DNA of 64,000 nt from Trileptium ribeirensis (lineage: Eukaryota > Nematoda > Enoplea > Enoplida > Thoracostomopsidae), in NCBI GenBank assembly GCA_030248225.1, contig JASANE010012190.1:24114-88113 (forward strand), given 5' to 3'. Of the stretch, positions 49,640-62,819 are shown in pieces. The translations under genes were made by a program, and so were the position numbers. The notes beneath the pieces are model-generated. The model was not told where the DNA came from, made no database searches, and saw only the letters and a list, made by a program, of their open reading frames with translations. How positions within the stretch are numbered: position 1 is the first letter of the stretch; each line of letters opens with the position of its first letter.

Positions 49640-52600
49640 GCCGTAATTCGTCGCGTTCTTGTGCGATTACTGGGACGAGTGTTGTGCGCAACGGTTAGAA
49701 TAGCATAGCGAAAAACTAGGACACTTCAACTGATTTGCGAAGTCCTACGCGGGTTGGCAATTGAGCCTTTCACCGATCGAAAAAGGGGAACCACCTAACC
49801 GGCCGTCACTAAACACTAAGGTTTCACAACTAGGACCGTCCGGGAATAGGAGGCCCCTGACTATACGCTTAAGTTAACCATTTCGTAGAGATATAAACTG
49901 AAATTATCAAACCTACCAGGTTTCATCTGTACAGTAAGCAATGGTCATGGAAAACAACAAGCCGTGGTCAGCTGGAATTGTGAGTACGGCAAATTACAGG
50001 GTTATTAAAAACGACAGATACCGGGTTAATTTAATGGCCGCAATCGTCTAGTGCACTATGATCGAGGAATGGCCGGAGTACGTCGGTAAAGTATTTGGAG
50101 GACTTTACCTAGGGATCAAACTGCCCCGGACACTGTTAATATCACGCCCTTAACGCGACTCGATCACCGCTACTTACGCTAAGTTGGGTGGTCGCTAAAG
50201 GAACAGGACTGCCACCTTTACGTATATTATTACATATATGTATTTATATTTATGTGTGTCTGTTAGACGACGGCGTGTGGATGTCAGGCCTCTATGCCTT
50301 CCCGCACCCTGGAACGTCTTCCCCTAAGCGTAATTTTCCGTTGTAACATGCCTTGATATGGGTTTCAAGTTACTAGTTTCCCCACCATACTGCGTCTCCA
50401 TTGTCGCACCCCATTCCTGAATTCGTGCATGCGACCCCTCATTTTGCTCATCCCATTTAGACAAATCCAACGACGTGCGCCGGAACTTCGCCCGCATTCC
50501 CGTTGACCTGCGGTAGTCGCTCAATGGTGCTCCAGATGCCTCCGCCAACCACTAGTGGGCACAAATTATCCGAGATTTTTCTCTTAATTCCCAAAACGGG
50601 CGAACCGCCCCTCATTGTGTTCGTCTCGCCCAGACATCTTCAAAAATACCCGGCGGGTCACTGCCCGTCGCCCCGTTAACGCGGGACGGCAGACGAAAGT
50701 ACCCTTACCGTCGCCGCCACTCTCTCTAATCATTATGATTTTAACACCCTTTTTACCACTGCGGTTCGGGCGACCATTCTGTCTCTCGGGCCGCCTCTGC
50801 GTCTCGTGTGTATTGTATGTAGTATATGTATATATATATATACGTATATATATATAGATATATATGTATATACGTATATAAGGACATCAAAAAACGGACA
50901 GACGAGGACACCACGTACTAAGAATCGCTAAAAATGTAAGTTTTACGGACGGACTGGACATCGACTAGTAAGCAGGAAAGGCGGTGTGTTTAGGGCCCTC
51001 CCGTGGGTTTATTTAGTCCCAATATAGGGGCCCCGGCCCGTTAGGCAACCCTTGGGGGACACTCTACCTCCAGCACCGAGATGGGTTCATTCCGACATCG
51101 GTTCTCCCCCTGGGACGAGTGAAAGCAGGCTTGGATAGTTAGAAATCGCAAAAAGATGCGATTTTGCTCGATGTTCTAAGACGTCCTAGAGAGGGTCACC
51201 TTCCAAGCCGCATTTAGCTTAATTAGTTGGGCGGCAAGTCGAGTTATCAAAGGTAACACAGTAGATGGGGCCGACGACGAAGTACCAACCGCTGGGATAG
51301 TCGATCGCTGGTCGTTGCGTGGAACGATAAGAGGACGATTAAGCAATCTAAAAGAGCAAACAGATTTAAATTGAGGAAATAGCTGGAAATTATGTGACCC
51401 GAAAGTCACTATGGGATCGGATGTTGTCTTAAAGACGTGGACGTTGGATCTAATTTCAAAATACATCCGGCGCTAATTGCAGGAAATCAAAGCTTTAACA
51501 CTTCGATTTCTTGACGAATTTGGGGTTAAGATCGCAGATGTGTGACCTCCGATTACTCGGAGGGTTCAACTTGATGTCGGCAAAATCAATTGAAGCCGAC
51601 TCTCCCTAAACGAGGACGGTGGTTTACGGTAGTGTCCACTTCCGGAAAACTCTGAATTTTCCGATTGGCCCCAAAACCAATTCAGAAAACCACGACCCGA
51701 ATAAAGTCGCCCCTGATTGGGGGCTGAAGAAAAAAGTGCGATAAAATTTTCGAGGTTGGAGATGACGCTCGAAGAATTCGAATCAGTTTGACTTCGGCAG
51801 CGCGGAGTTCGGTCGACTTTAGTGACCGGCTCCGACGCATTTCTTTTACGTTTGATTATTCGTTTTACGCTTTCTGGGTTTTTTCATGTTTGGCGTTTAC
51901 AATCGGATTCGACGATCGGAAGATCCGCTGGACCCTCTTCGGCCTCGCGGAAGGGACTAGCGATTGCTGTCCCGGATCGACTATTGTAAGTCAGGAGAAC
52001 CGAGTGCACGGGTGTTTAGTTTCCCCGGACGTAACAGTGACAGACCATTCGTCGGAAATTTTGTTTGACAGCAGCACAGCCCTTCCCCCTGTAGGGTAAC
52101 ATAAGATTGATCGTTTAACGTCCCGCCTCCCCTGCCGACCTGCTAAGTTTCTTTAAACCCCTTGACCAACCTCCTTGTGCCGAGTTCCGGTTTGAGCGTT
52201 CTCGGGATTGCTCGGGATCGCTGTGGAGCATAGGACAAATGGCCGAAGTCCGTCTGATTCTCCGTGATCGTAGGTAAGACAAACCAAAATGGACGCCTCT
52301 CGTCCACGTTTTACATGACTTGCCGCACTTGAGGTAGGGTTATCGAATTTTCCTGAGCCGACCACGGTAAAATTTCCCAACTGAAGTTGCAGCCGTAGGG
52401 ACATATTTCATTGCTCTCAATTGTGGTTTACAAATTTACAGCTTAGTTGACCGTTCGAGGCTCATGCCGTGTTTGGGCTCGAAGAGACTTAGCAGTTAGG
52501 AACGGAGGACTGGCCTCCGTTGGGCTTTAGGAAGCCTCAAAATTCGTTTATCAGAATGAGCTAAGAAAATTTTGGGATGCAAAAGACTAACCAAATTCTA

Positions 52601-55290
52601 GAAACTTTAGCGTGAGATTAAGGTGTTTGCTATTCGGGAGAAGCGATGTTATTGAATTGTCTCGGCTTGATTTTTAGGCGTGTTTCCTAGTGATGCTGTG
52701 TACACCTATCATTGGGAATTGCAAGACCATTGCACCGCTTTAGACAAATTTTGTAACCATCTCAATTAAACACGTACTTCAACATGACGACTGACCGAAG
52801 CAATATTAGGTAATTACCCTGGCCCCGGCGTGATCCAAAAAGACCGGAGGAACGATACCTCAGCCGTTCAAAATCCCGCCAGCCCTCGCTTAGTGTCGCG
52901 CGCTGGTCACTCGAAAATGAAACATCAGACCACTACCCCAAAGTTACTTCAATAGAACTATTAGGATTACCGGTGTTCAACACAACATAGTTACATGGTC
53001 CACGGTCTGGACTAACACCCGAACAATCATCACCTCTAAAATAGTTCGAGAGCGTGTCCCAACGCCTCTTCGGTAACCGCTCTCCTTCGGGAGAACCACC
53101 CGGTGCTCCCGCCTTCGAAAATATATTGTAGTGACCAGCCCTATAAAGAAAATTTCCCCTCTCGCTCGGACGGTTCTGGTCAAAAACCAAGCGAGTGCAA
53201 GATCCCAACCTTTCTTTGGAACGACCTGATCGCTGAATTTAGCGTGATTTTGCCATTTATCCTGAGTTGCCCGTTAGGCTATGTACTACGTACGACCATG
53301 CTCTAGTTTCCTCTTTTCATTCGTTTTCAGTTTCCCACCTAGCAGATTCGATCCTGCACGGGGAATTCAAGCCCGCTGCAGAATCCTCAGTTCTAACCAT
53401 TCAGCCATAGGAACATAGAAACATCGACTATTAAGTCGATGATAACTAAACTGCACAACAGTGCAACCGGGACACTGCAATACTGCAGTGCATTAAGGCA
53501 ATAGGATGAGCGTTAGGGAGAGTCAAAACAATGGCAACTAACGAGAACAGGAAAAGACGTAGACGCGTCAAGGGCCAACCGCCCCGTGCCCCGAGGCTTG
53601 AAACGATCCCCGATCCCAAGGTTAGGAAATAAGACCGGGCAACCGATCGACAGGGCACATACCGCCCGTGTGTCGTGCCCCCACCATGTCTCCTATAAAT
53701 TCGGCCGCGGAGTCGAAGTAAATTTAGATAACCAGGCTCGCCCCTGGGGACGGCCCCGGAAATTGTCTAAGTGATCGTATAGTGCTATTTCACGCCGCGA
53801 CCATGCCCCACCATCCAGAATGTGATGAACTATTCTATCCCCCTCCTCTTGTTTTCTCCTTTCGGTCAGTCGTACTGTTTGGTAGGTAAAGTTACCCAAG
53901 ACGATGAAATGAATCAACGTGTAGACATTACCGCGAGTGAGTCGCTGGGATAAATTAGTCGACACCCCTTGGAGTATCTTATCGCCGGTATTGTACCAAC
54001 CAAACCGTGTTTTTGTGTTGCCAGAGCAGAGCTCGCATAGTCAAGCCCTGTCGCCGTTTTCCCCTTAACCCCTCTAATGTCAGTCACCGCGTGTAAAGGG
54101 ATCGTCGTTTAAGGTGGCACTCTTTAAGGAGCATTTTCCGAAGACTCTAGGGCCATTGTAGCATTTTCGCACCCTATAGCTGAAGAGTCGCTGACATTGA
54201 GACGAAGCAGGGATAACCGCCCCTAGTCCGCGAACAGGCGGGTATCTGTACGCTCCGACCCTGTTTTCAATTTTTCTCAAAGCCCTGTGCCCCATAGTCT
54301 ATCGCACCGAAGCGACATCAGCGAGTTACTACTAAGCTTTTCCAACTTGACTCAATTAGTCCGCATCGATAGCTGACCAGGAACACTCGTCCAACCATAA
54401 ACCTTAATTATTCAAATAAATTTTGTATCATAGGCACCGAGTACAGTTTCAATGAATACCGAGACGATAGCAAGCTGGTGGTTTGTCCGCTCGGACGAGC
54501 AGGCACTGCCCGCCACGGCTTGTGGGCGAGAACGTCCCAAGCACTAGCGTGCATGGCCTGCTGTCATTACTGTTTAATCATTCTGTCTTTCCAAATACAA
54601 AGGTGAATACAAAGGTGAATCATTTGAATCGAGGAATAAAAATATGAGGAGTCTACAAGCAAATTCGACCTGCATAATCTGCTAACTCGAAAAGCCCACT
54701 AGGGAATTTCCCATACACTTTGCTCTAACTAAATAGAAATTGCCCAAGCCAAATTATCAGTTTTCAAAAATGAATTTATTAAGGGAAGCAGGCCACGCCG
54801 TTGACCTTCCGATAATAAATTTTCAGGGCTTGTCAGAACCCTGTGGGGGCCACATAGGCTACAATGCTCGAGCACGGAGCATATCAGGGTCTTAACTAGG
54901 CAAAACAACTTGAGTTTCAATTTTCCAGGGCAATTTTCACATTTTACTCCAGCTTTTAAAATCACAAAATTGAACTAAACAACTTCCGCTGAGATTAGGA
55001 TATGGAACGACATCCCAGCATCATGGCCTGTGAGCAGGTATCGGTGCTAGCCTCCCTGGAGGACCTCAGAAATCATACCGGAAACTAGACACGTGCGCAA
55101 CCAATCGTGCGGGGTCCGAACACACCCCGTGAAGCGCACCTGCGGCCTGCTAAGCTCCGTAGCTTCTTGAGTCTGACCAAAAATAGGGTTAAAACTTTGA
55201 AAATTCGCTGTCCGCCCTTGAGGTTGCGATAGCCTTGGTCGTATGGGCATGGTGTTAGGAAGTTGCGCCATGCAGCTGCGTCCCGTTATT
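49640..55290. other. GC-rich interior of the 9-kb element, content unknown
   Basis: About 5.6 kb with clearly higher G+C than either flank and frequent CG dinucleotides. Scattered frames of 60-100 codons exist on both strands, with more on the minus strand (for example 53693-53965, 52933-53208, 51176-51466), but none shows a domain I recognise and they do not join by evident splice sites. Universal rRNA landmarks were sought and not found. Candidates: captured host or foreign DNA, a decayed transposase gene, or non-coding structured RNA. A TA-rich patch (TATATATAC runs) lies at 50815-50880. Confidence 0.5.
53333..53412 (-). tRNA. tRNA-Ser/Leu-like segment, probably a pseudogene or SINE head
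   Basis: On the minus strand TGGCTGAATGG (53397-53407) fits the A-box consensus TRGYNNARNNG exactly. GGATCGAATCT (53344-53354) resembles a B box with two changes. Spacing suits a tRNA with a long variable arm. The anticodon stem pairs poorly and the T-stem lacks one base, so a functional tRNA is unlikely. Confidence 0.45.
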
Positions 55291-57000
55291 ACAGTTATAC
55301 AAAGCCATACTCCTGTAAGTCTACTATAATATAATTGTAGAACTATTCTAGATATATAAATTAACTGAATTATATTGAATATCTATATATAAATTCAACA
55401 AATATTTATATAATTAAACTCGTAAAATGCTCATAAAAATACATATACTTTATATGCATAAATATACAGTTTAAGTGTTTACCATTGTCGCCTACTATTC
55501 AATGCATTAGAGAAAACGCAAGTTGCATAAACGTTATATATTGCATTTGGGATTGCAACCTATAATACATAGGTTTTGAAATCCGTAACCTTAGGAGGAA
55601 TTGGTAATTGGTCAGGGTGGAACGAGATCTTTGGTTCGGGAGGTATCTAAGTAGTTTACTTCTTCCCTTCCGCCGACGCCCCAATGTTACCCGAGTTCTA
55701 AGAAGAAAAAACTGTTAAAACAATTTTAGACCTGGCAATGTGGACCCATATAAACTATCCGGCAACTATTCCCCAAAAGTGGTCGGAACCAAGTAAGTTA
55801 GCTATGGGAATCGCGGTTTCCACTGGAATACTTCTCACTAATGTGAAATGTTTATAACTGCTTACCATATGATCTAAACCTTGAATCATTAAATTGACAT
55901 CTTAAATCTGAACGCGATAAAGCTTTAATCTCCACGTCGACGCATCTTGCGGCAGTAACTGCATTAGTAGATGTGGTCGAGCAGCATTCTGGTCATCACA
56001 AACATGTAGCGCCACTCGTCAGAACTTATTGGGTCGATCAAATTTGGCATAAACTTACCAAATGCCAATAGTAGGGGAAATCATAAACTACCTTGAATTT
56101 ACTTTAATCCTCAAATAAGGTTTAGTTTGTAGACAAGTGGCTTTAGTCTGGTTCAGAAGGGCGTGACACAATTTTTTTGTGCACAAACGTTACGAATTTA
56201 TCGTTTCATACTCAATGCACGAATTGCCGTAAGAAATAAATTTAGAAACTATTGGAATTGCTGCTGTGGTGCACTGCAATAGATTTATCACGATACTGGA
56301 GCTTGGCACAGCGAAGCCGGATTTTCTTCAGACAAACAAACCTCATAGACATTCATTTGTGATTAGTATCGCGCCGGTTCTTATGAGTCTTTTGGGAAAT
56401 TTTTACAGTACAAAGTATACTTTATCCTTATAAATTTCGAAGTTGGGTCGAATCAAGTCTTCAGTGTGGAAACAGCATTACATAGCACATCACAGTGATT
56501 GAAACTTTGTTACATCTGATTAACCGCGCCTTTTCGAATACTGGTTTTGTTCAAAAACGCCGATACACAGTCCGCCTAGCCGAGTGATGGAAATGGCCAA
56601 AGCTAACCTCAATGCGAAAGTCTTGAAATATTGTTAGTCTTTCGAAATCAAATCACTTTTGAAAGATATTAAGGTCGAGATACTAAATGATACTAAATAT
56701 TAAATTTACTTGTGCCGCAAAGCATAGAAGTTAGTCGTTATGTAGTGGTTAAGGGAGGTAATTGCAAAATGTTTGTAAGAAATCAATAGAACAAAATAGA
56801 ATATTCGGGTTTGAGTATCCGAATTAAATCGTATATACGTTGTAGACACAAAATAATGCAAGTGCTTAGCAACAAGTAAAAAATCACTCTTTAAATCATA
56901 CACGCTAACGTTCCGAGGTCTCGAGGTGTAGCCGGCGTCGACAGGAGAGACCTTCCAGGGTGTATAGGCCATCGTGCAGGAGAAGTCGTCAAGGGGGTAG
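55291..57000. other. AT-rich right part of the 9-kb element, nothing recognised
   Basis: Composition drops back to the AT-rich background of the window, with TATATAAATT runs near 55.35 kb. No gene, RNA or repeat was identified before the right inverted repeat. Confidence 0.4.
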
Positions 57001-57447
57001 CTAGCTGCAAGAAACTATGTTTCTTTATAACCAGCTATAAGAAATAAATATCTTTTGCAGCTATCCGTAAGGTTTTCAAGTCTCTTACGACTGGTTTTAA
57101 GAGACTTTTGTTTTTAACAGCAATGCATTGCAAACTAAAATCTGTTATAACTGTCCTTAAGATATTTTTATCTCGTATGGCCAGTCGTTAAAGACTTTTA
57201 TCTCTTGTGGCCAGGTCTAAAAGCAAAAATCTCTTACAGACGGCTGTAAGAGACTAAAATATCTTACAGTTGTTAGTAAGAGATTAAAATATCTTGCAAT
57301 TGACTGTAAGAGACAAAAGTGCCTTATAGCTATTTATATAAAACTAAAATATTATACAGTCAGCCTTAAGAGATTTTTGTGTCTTACGGACGGCCGTAAG
57401 AGACAAAACTGCCCGGTTTTTGCACGCATTTTTGTGTGAAAGCTGCA
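57001..57447 (-). repeat. right terminal inverted repeat of the 9-kb element
   Basis: Read on the minus strand, the unit order is the same as in the left arm, with scattered substitutions. I judge identity as high by eye but have not computed it. The outer end is TGCAGCTTTCACACAAAAAT and the inner end is TAGCTGCAAGAAACTATG on the plus strand. Confidence 0.9.
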
Positions 57448-60156
57448 ATAGAAGCTACCCGGTAGCATGCTCTGTTGGTGTTGGATATTATGTCCTTGTA
57501 GCCGTACAGTGCAAACAGTGGTTGGCTTCGAAAATTGCGTGTAGGACCCCCAAAGGTTTGGTACCATCGTCGTCGATCGAATCGTTTTGCCGAATGCGAA
57601 TGCGCTTGACCACATCTTTCCAGCATCAAAGAATTTGATCGGAACTTCGTCGGACGTAAACGTTTCTCATGTGCCACATGTCTGTAGGCAGGACCTTGAT
57701 TTTCGACCACCTAGATACTGAGGAATTTCTTCGATCGTTTCGTTTGATGTCGATAATGTCGGAGACTCGTCGCATTTGTTGCCGATAGTTTCGTTTTGTC
57801 CCCCATAGGAATGAAGGCTTGGCGTTATCGAGCGAATTAGTGTCTTAGTCACCAGCGTTATTGCAGTGAACAGTTTTCGTGTCCGTTCAAATCACTTTAT
57901 ATGGTCTTTGTAACTAGGCTCGAGACTGTTATGCGTCATTTCGTTGCGGACCGTAACTAATTTTGCAGTTTTGAGTCTTCTGGAAAGTATGACCTTGCGT
58001 TATATTGTTTGCGTTGGTGTGGAATTGTAACAAGAGGCACGCGTTGCGACGCCCCCGCGCTTTGCATAAAAAGCATTGATGCTAAGATGATTTAACTATA
58101 ATTTCGCGATTCGACAAGATGTCCCTCGGACGTTACATTCTACACCAATGCCGCCTATGTAATCCCATGATGCTTTGTTGTTTTACTTTACGTATGCACA
58201 CAAGTCTTGTAACAAAGTTTTCTCGTAATAATACATACCTATATATGTTCTTCATATATATATTATACAAATACTGAAAAAATCGCAAAAGTTCTCCCAT
58301 GAGCGATGAAATTATTGTTTTGGCTATCGATTGTTTGTTTGTCAATGTTCAATTTTAAATCAGCATACTAAGTAGCGTTGTGCCGACAGTAGTACATTGT
58401 GGAATTCGGCGAATTACATTGCGGGCGGTTTCCTTGCTCATGCGCTGGGATTTGACTATGTTCTGTGCAGGTATGCACTAGAAACTATTTCAAGCAAATG
58501 GTTCTTGTTTATAGGAGTAGATAGTCCTGGGTTGTTTTCGATCGTTTATTGAATTTTGTTGCATATGACATATGGTTGCCTTGGAAAGACTTTGTTTGCA
58601 CTGGGGTGGGATAAGTCAAATCATTTCGCTATTAATAGTCCTGTAGTTTTCGGAATCACTTAGAGATGACATTAAAGTGCGTCGAAGCTTAGGTATTTAA
58701 GTCAGGACGCACTCTGCACTAGGCCTCGTTTCAGTTCTACCGTCATAGAGTTCAACATTTATTGCTCTGCATTACTTTAGTTCGACAGACGGAGAGTTTG
58801 ACGGCTGTTGTTTAGGCTCACTTAAGTTGTTCGTAAGTATTATTCGTTAGTTATTGCGCGAAAGTTTAGAGTTTTGTTCATTGGTTGTTTGTTCCCTAGT
58901 GCTTTCTTCTACGGTTATTGTAAATCAGTCTTATATTGTGGTTTGGGCTTTGTGGTGGTAATACTAGGTTAATTTTGCTCGCTAGTGGCTTTAAAGAGTT
59001 TGGACTTTAACAAATTTGTGTTGCTGCACGGAGGCTTCCCTGCTTATCGGTTACTCGCGCAAGCAGCATCTTAGTATTTGGCGCTTATTGCGGATAGTCA
59101 CGCGGCTCGTGGATCCTAAGACGATAAAGATTTTTGTGCTAAGAAGTAAAGTTAGAGACACTGCGGCATGATGATGAGCGTTAAAGGGCACGTGCTTGCC
59201 CTTGCGATATTTTAACACTAGTCGGTAGTGGAACTACTTTTGTGAGCGGAGCTTGGGCTGTGGCATTACGAATGTACTCAATTTTATGTTCTTGTAACTA
59301 CATTGCATAGGGCATAGGGCTTTATCATCGGTAAAAATATTATATTTGAATTCTTCGACCCAAAAAACCCTATAATGGTTTGATCGAAACGATTCTATTT
59401 CAATAAATAACACAAATATTGCAAAATTCTCTATTTTAGCTGCATAAAATTAACTAATTAGCTAATTAATAAATAACCACTCAAAACTTTTTAATCCCAA
59501 ATATCAGGTGCACACTCTGACATGATAGGCTTTCAAACAAAAAAAAAGTTTTTTAAAATCGGTTCAGTGATTCTTGAGATCCGTCGGACTGAACGAACGA
59601 ACGAACGAACGAATGGACGGACATCGACCTTTTTACTTCAAAACAGAAAATAAAAACGCTTCGCTCGGCTTCGCCGAGCTCCGCTTAAATATGTTCTGCT
59701 TTGTGTTTGGAGATATTATTGATTATTCGGCTTTGGTGGATTTTGTACATACGCCCTTGCTCATCATTTCAATTGGAGTTTTTGTTTTGAACCGCAGTGC
59801 ATTCACAGGGATTACTAATATTGAAGCTGCGTTTATTTTTTGCTGAGAATAAGCAGAGTGGAACTATTTGTGTATACACGCACAGACAGTGATAGTATTA
59901 TAGCCAAGAGGCAATGCAGATAGTTCACTTTGAGTACTTTGAGATATTGATTGGGCCTAAGCTGCACATTGAATTAAATGATCACAGTTCATCGTTTTTT
60001 GTAACGACAGTCGGACATTCTCAAAAACTTCAGAGTATAGAATTTCCCATAAAACCCTAGCGTTCAATTGTTCCTTGTTACAGAATTGTTGAACAAGGGA
60101 CTGTTGCATGCTGTCGGCAAAATCCGTGTAGGGTATTGTTTTGTCGGACAATATAA
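57448..60156. other. non-coding stretch with a LINE-like tail
   Basis: Minus-strand frames at 57.35-57.85 kb have no firm match. At about 59540-59690 the order of a polypurine tract, ATCGGTTCAGTGATTC, a (GAAC)n run (59590-59612) and GCTTCGCTCGGCTTCGCCGA resembles retroelement 3' tails seen in many invertebrates. I cannot name the family. Confidence 0.4.
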
Positions 60157-60355
60157 TGTTTAGGGGCGGAAGTGAAATGCATGCCGTGCCGTTCTCGATA
60201 TGTATACTAAGACTAAGCCTTAGTTTTACCCTAAGCTAAGGTCCCTATATGAGCCATTAAGCCTAAGCCTAAGTCGAAGGGCTTCCGCCCCCCGAACCAC
60301 CCGCTTTAAGCTGTTCTTTTTTCTAACGTTATAACGTCCAGCCCCTAAAGGTACA
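60157..60355 (-). mobile_element. family B TIR element, copy 3 (about 199 bp)
   Basis: On the minus strand it starts TGTACCTTTAGGGGCTGGAC, then AACGTTAGAAAAAAG, a GAACAGCTTAAAGCGG tract and CTTAGGCTTAGGCTTA. The plus-strand left end TGTTTAGGGGCGG is the shortened inverted partner. It borders the Gypsy remnant and may have replaced or truncated its 3' part. Confidence 0.75.
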
Positions 60356-60499
60356 TGCGCCGTTTTGTCGGTCTTTTCTTACCTGACGAAAGAACCTGGC
60401 AGTAGTACTTGAGCGCACTGTGGGAAAAATATACCGTGTCATTAACAGTATTTCAGATGCCCACTAAAACGAAAAGTAAGTCGCGAACCATTCAATAAC

Positions 60500-62260
60500 A
60501 GGCCAATTAGCGCATCAATCATGTAGGCCGCCTTGAGTGTTCTGTGGAAACGCTCGACAAACCCGATATATTGCGCAGAGTATATATGTCGTTCGTTGTC
60601 GTTTGATTCCCAGTTTGTACATGATGTTGCTGCGTAGCACTGAATCTAATTGTCCCCTCGTTCGGTAGCTATGAATTGAGGGACGCCAAATTGTGAAATA
60701 CAACTGTTGATCACCCCGTGGATAAACGTTGATGCGGTAAGTTGATGTGGTAAGTCTATCAAAGTGACAAGGTACCGTTTGCTATCACTTTGATGCAAGC
60801 GACCAATGATGTCAACATGGACAATACGTAAGCGTTCCGTCATTGGATTAAATTTATCGGCGACTTTCGTGAGACGTGGGAATTTGGCGACTTGACAGCT
60901 TTGAAATAGTTCAACTTTTTGCCGTGCGTTGTTGCGCATTGCCACCTATGATTGACTAATCGGTAGCGTACATGCGAGAGGCTGTAGAATGTGTTGAGAA
61001 GTCGCTGCCTAAAGTATTAATGGAAACGTAAGGTCGATTGTTGCCTGTTTTGTATCGCGCCACACTTATCGACCGTTGTTGTGATCCTCGCCACTAGAAG
61101 TGGCGTTTCGGAAAAAAGGGTTGAAGATGAATGTCCGTAGATTGCGCGTCCGTCTTTACGTCGATCGTTGGACTTGCCTGCACTCTTGAAATCGTTACAC
61201 ATCAAAAGTCGGCGAGACTGTATTCAGGATCAGAAACGTGCAGTATAGCGATGTTTAATTCGGAAATGTACGACAGCCATCGCTCTTTGTTGCTGATGAC
61301 TAGAATTCCTTATACTGATGCAGTGCACCAGCAGTTTGTGGTCAATGTACAACGTCAGTGGATGACGACTAGAGCTAATTGAAGTGTTTGAGGCTCAGGA
61401 ATGTTGTCAACTGTTGGCTATCGACGTTGATTTCTTTTGTTCGCTATTGTTGAATTTTCGTGAGAAGAAAGCTAACGGTTTCAGTTACTTGTAGCTATCT
61501 GGTGCAGAATTGCGCTAGCGGTTATTGGACGTGTCCGCTATTTGTGCATCTCAATGTTGATACGTTAAAATTGAACGCTGTGCAATATCCTGTTTCATCT
61601 TGATGAACGCGTTGTCGGCATCTTCAAACAAAGTGATTTTTGTTAATTGTGGCGCCTTTTTCTCTGGAAAGACACGGCATCATTTGTCTTGGCTGTGAGC
61701 AGTGCAGCCACGTTCGAACATCCTTTGGTAAACCTGTGGTAAAATCCACTAGGCGCTGCAACGTACTGATGCCGCTGCTGGAGGCTTCGACGCCTACAAA
61801 TTCGACCGTTGGCCTGAAAAACTCGGATATGAACTTCTTCTGCTTGGCGCCAAATTCGCCCAATTGTTCGAGCATCGACATCCCAATGTTCCCCCTCGTT
61901 AGCACTTAAGTCGAGGATATCGTGGACGTTTGCTTTGACGAATTGCATGTCCCGCTAAGCGTGGTCCGCAAGTCGCTGAAATGTTTGTAGACGTTGTGCA
62001 GACCAAACGGCATGAGTTTGTACAGGAGCGTACAGAATAGCGGCGTAACTGCTGCCTTTTGCAGATCTTCATGTGCGACTGGGTTTTGATGAAACGCCTT
62101 TAGGCGGTCGAGCTTGCTGATGGCGCGATAGCCTGCGAGTTCGATCTTGATTTTTTGAGATCCCGCATGGGATTTCGGTCAGGGATTGTGACCAGACTGA
62201 GGGCGCGATATTACCGCACGGACGAAATTCGCCATTTTACCTTATGCATCATTTGCCTTA
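60500..62260 (-). pseudogene. broken Ty3/Gypsy pol gene: RT, RNase H, integrase
   Basis: Reading on the minus strand across frames, the order is that of a Gypsy polyprotein. Reverse transcriptase: a DRxxxFHQNPVAHED stretch, MPFGL at 61999-62013, and a YVDDIL site decayed to NVHDIL near 61.92 kb, then EFVG (for EFLG). RNase H: LAFFSRKF and a TDHKPL motif decayed to IDHKLL at about 61330-61347. Integrase: CQVAKxxR, VHVDIIG and a FGVPQFI segment (60646-60945). Many stops and frameshifts separate these. The catalytic motif is lost, so the copy is dead. Layout and primer site suit the CsRn1-like branch of Gypsy elements, but that finer placement is inference. Confidence 0.88.
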
Positions 62261-62819
62261 AGATGTGTGCACCTAGGGCTGGATTCTGTCACAGAGCTAA
62301 TTCCGGATAGTTACAGAAGGCGTAATTCATACATGCCGGCAGGGGGAGTAGGGGGATAACCCTCCGAAGTCCAGACCCCCCGAGGCAGAAAAGCCAGGGG
62401 GGTAACTGAAGGGGGGCTTGGCGGCTCGACGAGTTTCGAAGTAGTTCCTTAGTGCAAAAACTTGCGCAAATTGCGCCTGCTTGTTGCTAGAGGTGCACGT
62501 GCGGCCGTAAATTTGTGGAAAGCTTTTTTGTTCACGACGTCATTCCCTGAAGTAAAAGTTAACGAATCAATAATTATACTTATTTATATACTAACTTGAT
62601 ATTTAGACATTGAATGTCTGCTATGGTCCACGGTGTCCATGCAAAACAATGCCGTGTCTGCTTCGAATATGAAGAATCTTCTTAAAGGCAACTGTGTATG
62701 GTTTTGTTTGGCGAATTTATTGTAAACAGAAACTGCCAACTGCCGGTAAACAGAAACTTTACATTTTACACAATTCTCAGAATTTTAAATGCTCAGAATG
62801 CAATCTACAGTTCTGAGAA

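Larger units (their letters stand above)
48434..57447. mobile_element. 9,014-bp foldback-type element with 447-bp terminal inverted repeats
   Basis: Two inverted copies of one 447-bp sequence bound this segment (48434-48880 and 57001-57447). Both start TGCAGCTTTCACACAAAAAT at the outside, and both abut ATA outside the unit (48431-48433 and 57448-57450), a possible 3-bp target duplication. The inverted repeats are themselves made of short dyads, the structure that defines foldback elements. The 8.1-kb interior is GC-richer than the flanks over most of its length and has no frame above about 103 codons. No transposase is recognised. It could also be a segment bounded by two independent inserts in opposite orientation; the equal length of the arms argues for one unit. 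Confidence 0.75.

Noticed and set aside
49640..55290. Ribosomal RNA genes in the GC-rich interior
   Set aside because: A few short likenesses exist (GCTACAATGGCC near 54150 minus, ACAGTGTCCGGGG near 50130 minus, GTGCATGGCC near 54548 plus), but they lie on different strands and out of order. The invariant cores (GTGCCAGCMGCCGCGG, AGTACGAGAGGA, the GGATAAC context) are absent on both strands. A covariance search would decide.
57384..57852. Gypsy integrase C-terminus on the minus strand
   Set aside because: Only a weak likeness to a terminal PxYL-type motif; frames are broken and no upstream pol motifs are adjacent.
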